From positions 1-8,639 of the forward strand of contig JAPUJD010000152.1 of the NCBI GenBank assembly GCA_027296385.1: DNA of 8,639 bases, written 5' to 3'. The notes below the pieces were generated by a model that worked only from the letters and a program-made list of their open reading frames with translations, was not told the origin of the DNA and did no database searches. Position 1 is the first letter of the stretch. Every line of letters begins with the position of its first letter. Origin of the DNA: Acidobacteriota bacterium. GTDB lineage: Bacteria > Acidobacteriota > Thermoanaerobaculia > Multivoradales > JAHEKO01. The translations under genes and the position numbers were made by a program. This document shows, piece by piece, positions 7,130-8,639 of the stretch.

Positions 7130-7665
7130 TCGCTGTCCTTTCGGTCCCGGCCCCTGGGGGCTGGCTGAAGAACCCTGGTGTCCCGTGCGGCAGGTCTGTT
7201 GGGCAGCTCGCCGGTGCTCAGCGCCCCCGCGGCCGGCACGCCGCTCGTCGAACCGGACCCGCCCCTCAGGTCTTCGATTTCCTGGAGCTCGTAGAGGCGC
7301 CCCTGGTTGACACCCGGACTGAGCTTCGCGGTTTCGTTCCAGGCGGCCTCGCCCGTCAGGTTCTCCGCCCAGAACGGAAACGTCCGGCACTGACGCGGCC
7401 GAGCCGGGTAGACGCTGCACCCGTTGTCCCAGAAGACACACGCCCCGTCAGGCCCGTCGACGAGGGACAGCCGGCGGCCGACCCGACGCAGATAGCGGCG
7501 ACCGAACTCGTCGACTTCCAAAGAGAGCCTTGCGGCGAGTACCTCCACCTCGCCCGGGTCGGTCCACACGTAGCCGGGGCCCCGACAGCAGGCACCGCAA
7601 CGAGTGCAGGCGAAACGCAGACCTTCCCGGTACCACGGCTCGGAGGAGGTGCCAGCCATCGACAT
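7126..7665 (-). CDS. YkgJ-type cysteine-cluster (zinc/iron-chelating) protein
   Basis: A 179-residue predicted cytoplasmic protein with the YkgJ-family cysteine pattern: FACTRCGACC (Cys20, 23, 26, 27), then DGACVFWDNGC (Cys76, Cys83) and YPARPRQCRTFPFW (Cys93). The family is thought to chelate zinc or iron, and its role is poorly defined. Members usually have an eighth cysteine in a CPG motif; here the equivalent reads LSPGVNQG with Ser116, so only seven cysteines remain. After about residue 134 comes a 45-residue Gly/Ser/Pro/Arg-rich tail that looks disordered and is not part of the family core. Two ATGs (7665 and 7659) are possible and neither has a clear Shine-Dalgarno sequence. It is the first gene of the minus-strand set, and its stop overlaps the YtcJ-like start by 4 nt. 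It lacks a signal peptide, unlike the exported hydrolases after it. Confidence 0.9.
   Translation of the reverse strand: MSMAGTSSEPWYREGLRFACTRCGACCRGPGYVWTDPGEVEVLAARLSLEVDEFGRRYLRRVGRRLSLVDGPDGACVFWDNGCSVYPARPRQCRTFPFWAENLTGEAAWNETAKLSPGVNQGRLYELQEIEDLRGGSGSTSGVPAAGALSTGELPNRPAARDTRVLQPAPRGRDRKDSE
7136..7141 (-). promoter_or_regulatory. Shine-Dalgarno site of the YtcJ-like gene
   Basis: AAAGGA lies 6 nt before the ATG at 7129, inside the last codons of the YkgJ-type gene. It fixes the start and supports coupled translation. Confidence 0.6.
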
Positions 7666-7779
7666 CGGCCGAGACTACCCGAGCGAGCGACGCGGCGGAA
7701 CCTTTCGTCCGAAGTTACGTTATGAAAGCGACGGGACGACTACAGTCCAACCTTCGAACGACAAGGAGAGAGCACTTCG
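7666..7779. promoter_or_regulatory. Divergent intergenic region with an ECF-sigma-like promoter toward the PDZ gene
   Basis: These 114 nt separate the YkgJ-type and PDZ genes and must carry promoters both ways unless the minus-strand set is driven otherwise. On the plus strand GGAACC (7697-7702) and CGTT (7718-7721) are 15 nt apart, the layout of many extracytoplasmic-function sigma promoters (GGAAC at -35, CGT/GTT at -10). A start near 7728 would leave a leader of about 50 nt. An imperfect inverted repeat pairs CGTCCGAAG (7706-7714) with CTTCGAACG (7752-7760), 8 of 9 positions, and could be an operator. Toward the minus strand only a weak TTGGAC-like element was seen. Confidence 0.35.
7763..7768 (+). 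promoter_or_regulatory. Shine-Dalgarno site of the PDZ gene
   Basis: AAGGAG lies 11 nt before the ATG at 7780, slightly long spacing; GGAGAGAG allows an alternative register nearer the start. Confidence 0.55.
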
Positions 7780-8639
7780 ATGACCACACTGACTGCAAGA
7801 CACAGGATCCTCATGTTCACGCTCTTGGCACTGGTCGTGAGCCTGGGCGTCGCCGGCTGGGCGATCGCGGGCGAGGCCGACGGCGAGCGGGTCCACAAGA
7901 TCAGAATCGATCGTCGCGCGCACTGCGAAGGCGAGGACTGTGAAGAAGGCGATCGGCACGTCATCTTCATCGACGAAGACGGCGAGACCCAGGTCCTTGG
8001 GGGCGGTGACTTCAAGTGGATCGACGACGACGGCGAGGGCCTGCGGATCGATCTCGGACGCCTCGGCGGCGGCCACTTCATGAAGATGATGCACGGTGCC
8101 CACAAGGGTGGCTTCCTGGGTGTCCGCCTCACCGACCTCACGCCGGAGCTGCGGGCGCACTTCGGAGTCCCCGAAGGAGTCGGCGTCATGGTGTCCAGTA
8201 TCGTCGACGACACTCCGGCCCAGCGCGCCGGCCTCCAGGTCGGCGACATCATCACCCTCGTCGACGGTGATGAGATCGCGTCCGGCACAGCTCTGGCTCA
8301 CGCCATCGGCGGCCGCGCGGATGGCGAGAGCGTGACGCTCGAGGTCTGGCGCGACGGTAAAGTCCAACAGATCACCGCCGCGATCGAGGAGCGCGAGCGC
8401 TCGAGAATGGCTTTCATGCCGCGGATTCACTTGCGCCACGGCGGTGACGGCGAGCATGCGATCCGGCGCCGCATCGAGATCCGTTGCGACGACGACACCG
8501 ACGACTGCGCGGCGAAGATCGGCCACCTCGGCTTCGACTTCGACTTCGACTTCGACTTCGACTGCGAATCCGACGAGTGCGAGGTGCGCGTCTTGTGCGA
8601 AGACGACGGCTGCACCTGCACAGTCAACGGCGAGGATGC
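7780..8639 (+). CDS. Exported PDZ-domain protein with acidic, cysteine-paired segments (3' truncated)
   Basis: The frame opens at ATG 7780 and runs to the window edge without a stop, giving 286 visible residues. Residues 10-30 form a signal peptide ending AIA before GEADGE, so the protein is periplasmic or cell-surface. A PDZ domain spans about 111-201: carboxylate-binding loop GGFLGVRL, then VSSIVDDTPAQRAGLQVGDIITLVDG, a pattern shared with HtrA/DegP-type PDZ2-like domains. There is no protease domain in the visible part. Flanking the PDZ are acidic, cysteine-paired stretches: CEGEDC (49-54), CDDDTDDC (236-243), CESDEC (262-267) and CEDDGCTC (273-280), nine cysteines in all. Residues 252-261 are five Phe-Asp pairs encoded by five identical TTCGAC units. 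The acidic and cysteine residues suggest metal binding or disulfide-linked loops, which is inference. Function is unknown; a scaffold or stress sensor is possible. Confidence 0.88.
   Translation, partial: MTTLTARHRILMFTLLALVVSLGVAGWAIAGEADGERVHKIRIDRRAHCEGEDCEEGDRHVIFIDEDGETQVLGGGDFKWIDDDGEGLRIDLGRLGGGHFMKMMHGAHKGGFLGVRLTDLTPELRAHFGVPEGVGVMVSSIVDDTPAQRAGLQVGDIITLVDGDEIASGTALAHAIGGRADGESVTLEVWRDGKVQQITAAIEERERSRMAFMPRIHLRHGGDGEHAIRRRIEIRCDDDTDDCAAKIGHLGFDFDFDFDFDCESDECEVRVLCEDDGCTCTVNGED
8533..8562 (+). repeat. Perfect hexanucleotide repeat (TTCGAC)x5 inside the PDZ gene
   Basis: Five uninterrupted copies of TTCGAC encode (Phe-Asp)5 at residues 252-261. Codon use is identical in every unit, which points to recent expansion by slippage rather than independent selection of each residue. 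A change in unit number would keep the frame and only change the tract length. Confidence 0.95.

Noticed and set aside
7130..7441. Upstream extension of the YtcJ-like reading frame by 104 codons
   Set aside because: It would lie inside the YkgJ-type gene, place the signal peptide internally and ignore the AAAGGA site before the ATG at 7129.
7720..8526. Minus-strand open frame of 268 codons opposite the PDZ gene
   Set aside because: The plus strand encodes a signal peptide and PDZ domain with a ribosome site; the minus frame is its shadow.
1..8639. tRNA, rRNA, CRISPR array, insertion sequence, integrase or phage features
   Set aside because: None was seen. Apart from the TTCGAC tract there are no direct repeats with spacers, no terminal inverted repeats and no transposase or recombinase motifs.

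Overview
This is a GC-rich window with the gene content of a free-living bacterium that secretes many hydrolases. The combination fits Acidobacteriota best, with Gemmatimonadota or a similar phylum possible: a DUF2911-type protein, an exported M1 peptidase followed by a six-helix membrane protein, unusual D-aminoacylase-like and YtcJ-like exported amidohydrolases, and a PDZ protein rich in acidic residues and cysteine. The phylum is an inference from gene families; there is no rRNA or other marker here.

Layout. Positions 2-541 (+) hold the C-terminal end of a DUF2911/TPR-like protein. A short convergent gap with a hairpin follows. Positions 583-7665 (-) hold five genes reading right to left. 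They are a YkgJ-type cysteine-cluster protein (7126-7665), a YtcJ-like amidohydrolase (5366-7129, overlapping the YkgJ stop as ATGA), a D-aminoacylase-like amidohydrolase (3594-5246), an M1 metallopeptidase (1532-3577) and a membrane protein (583-1521). The last three are tightly packed, with gaps of 16 and 10 nt and Shine-Dalgarno sequences that sit at or just beyond the preceding stop codon. A 119-nt gap separates the two amidohydrolases and could hold an internal promoter. A divergent intergenic region (7666-7779) then leads to a PDZ protein at 7780 (+) that runs off the right edge.

How the genes may work together. Three of the five minus-strand products carry N-terminal export signals and are predicted metal-dependent hydrolases of peptide or amide bonds. 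The cluster therefore looks like an extracytoplasmic peptide or N-acyl-amino-acid scavenging set, with the M1 peptidase perhaps held at the membrane by its coupled membrane protein. The points most worth a second look are the D-aminoacylase-like protein, which lacks the canonical HxH metal motif and the usual metal-ligand cysteine; the M1/membrane-protein pair; and the PDZ protein with paired cysteines, an (FD)5 tract encoded by a perfect hexanucleotide repeat, and an ECF-sigma-like upstream sequence.
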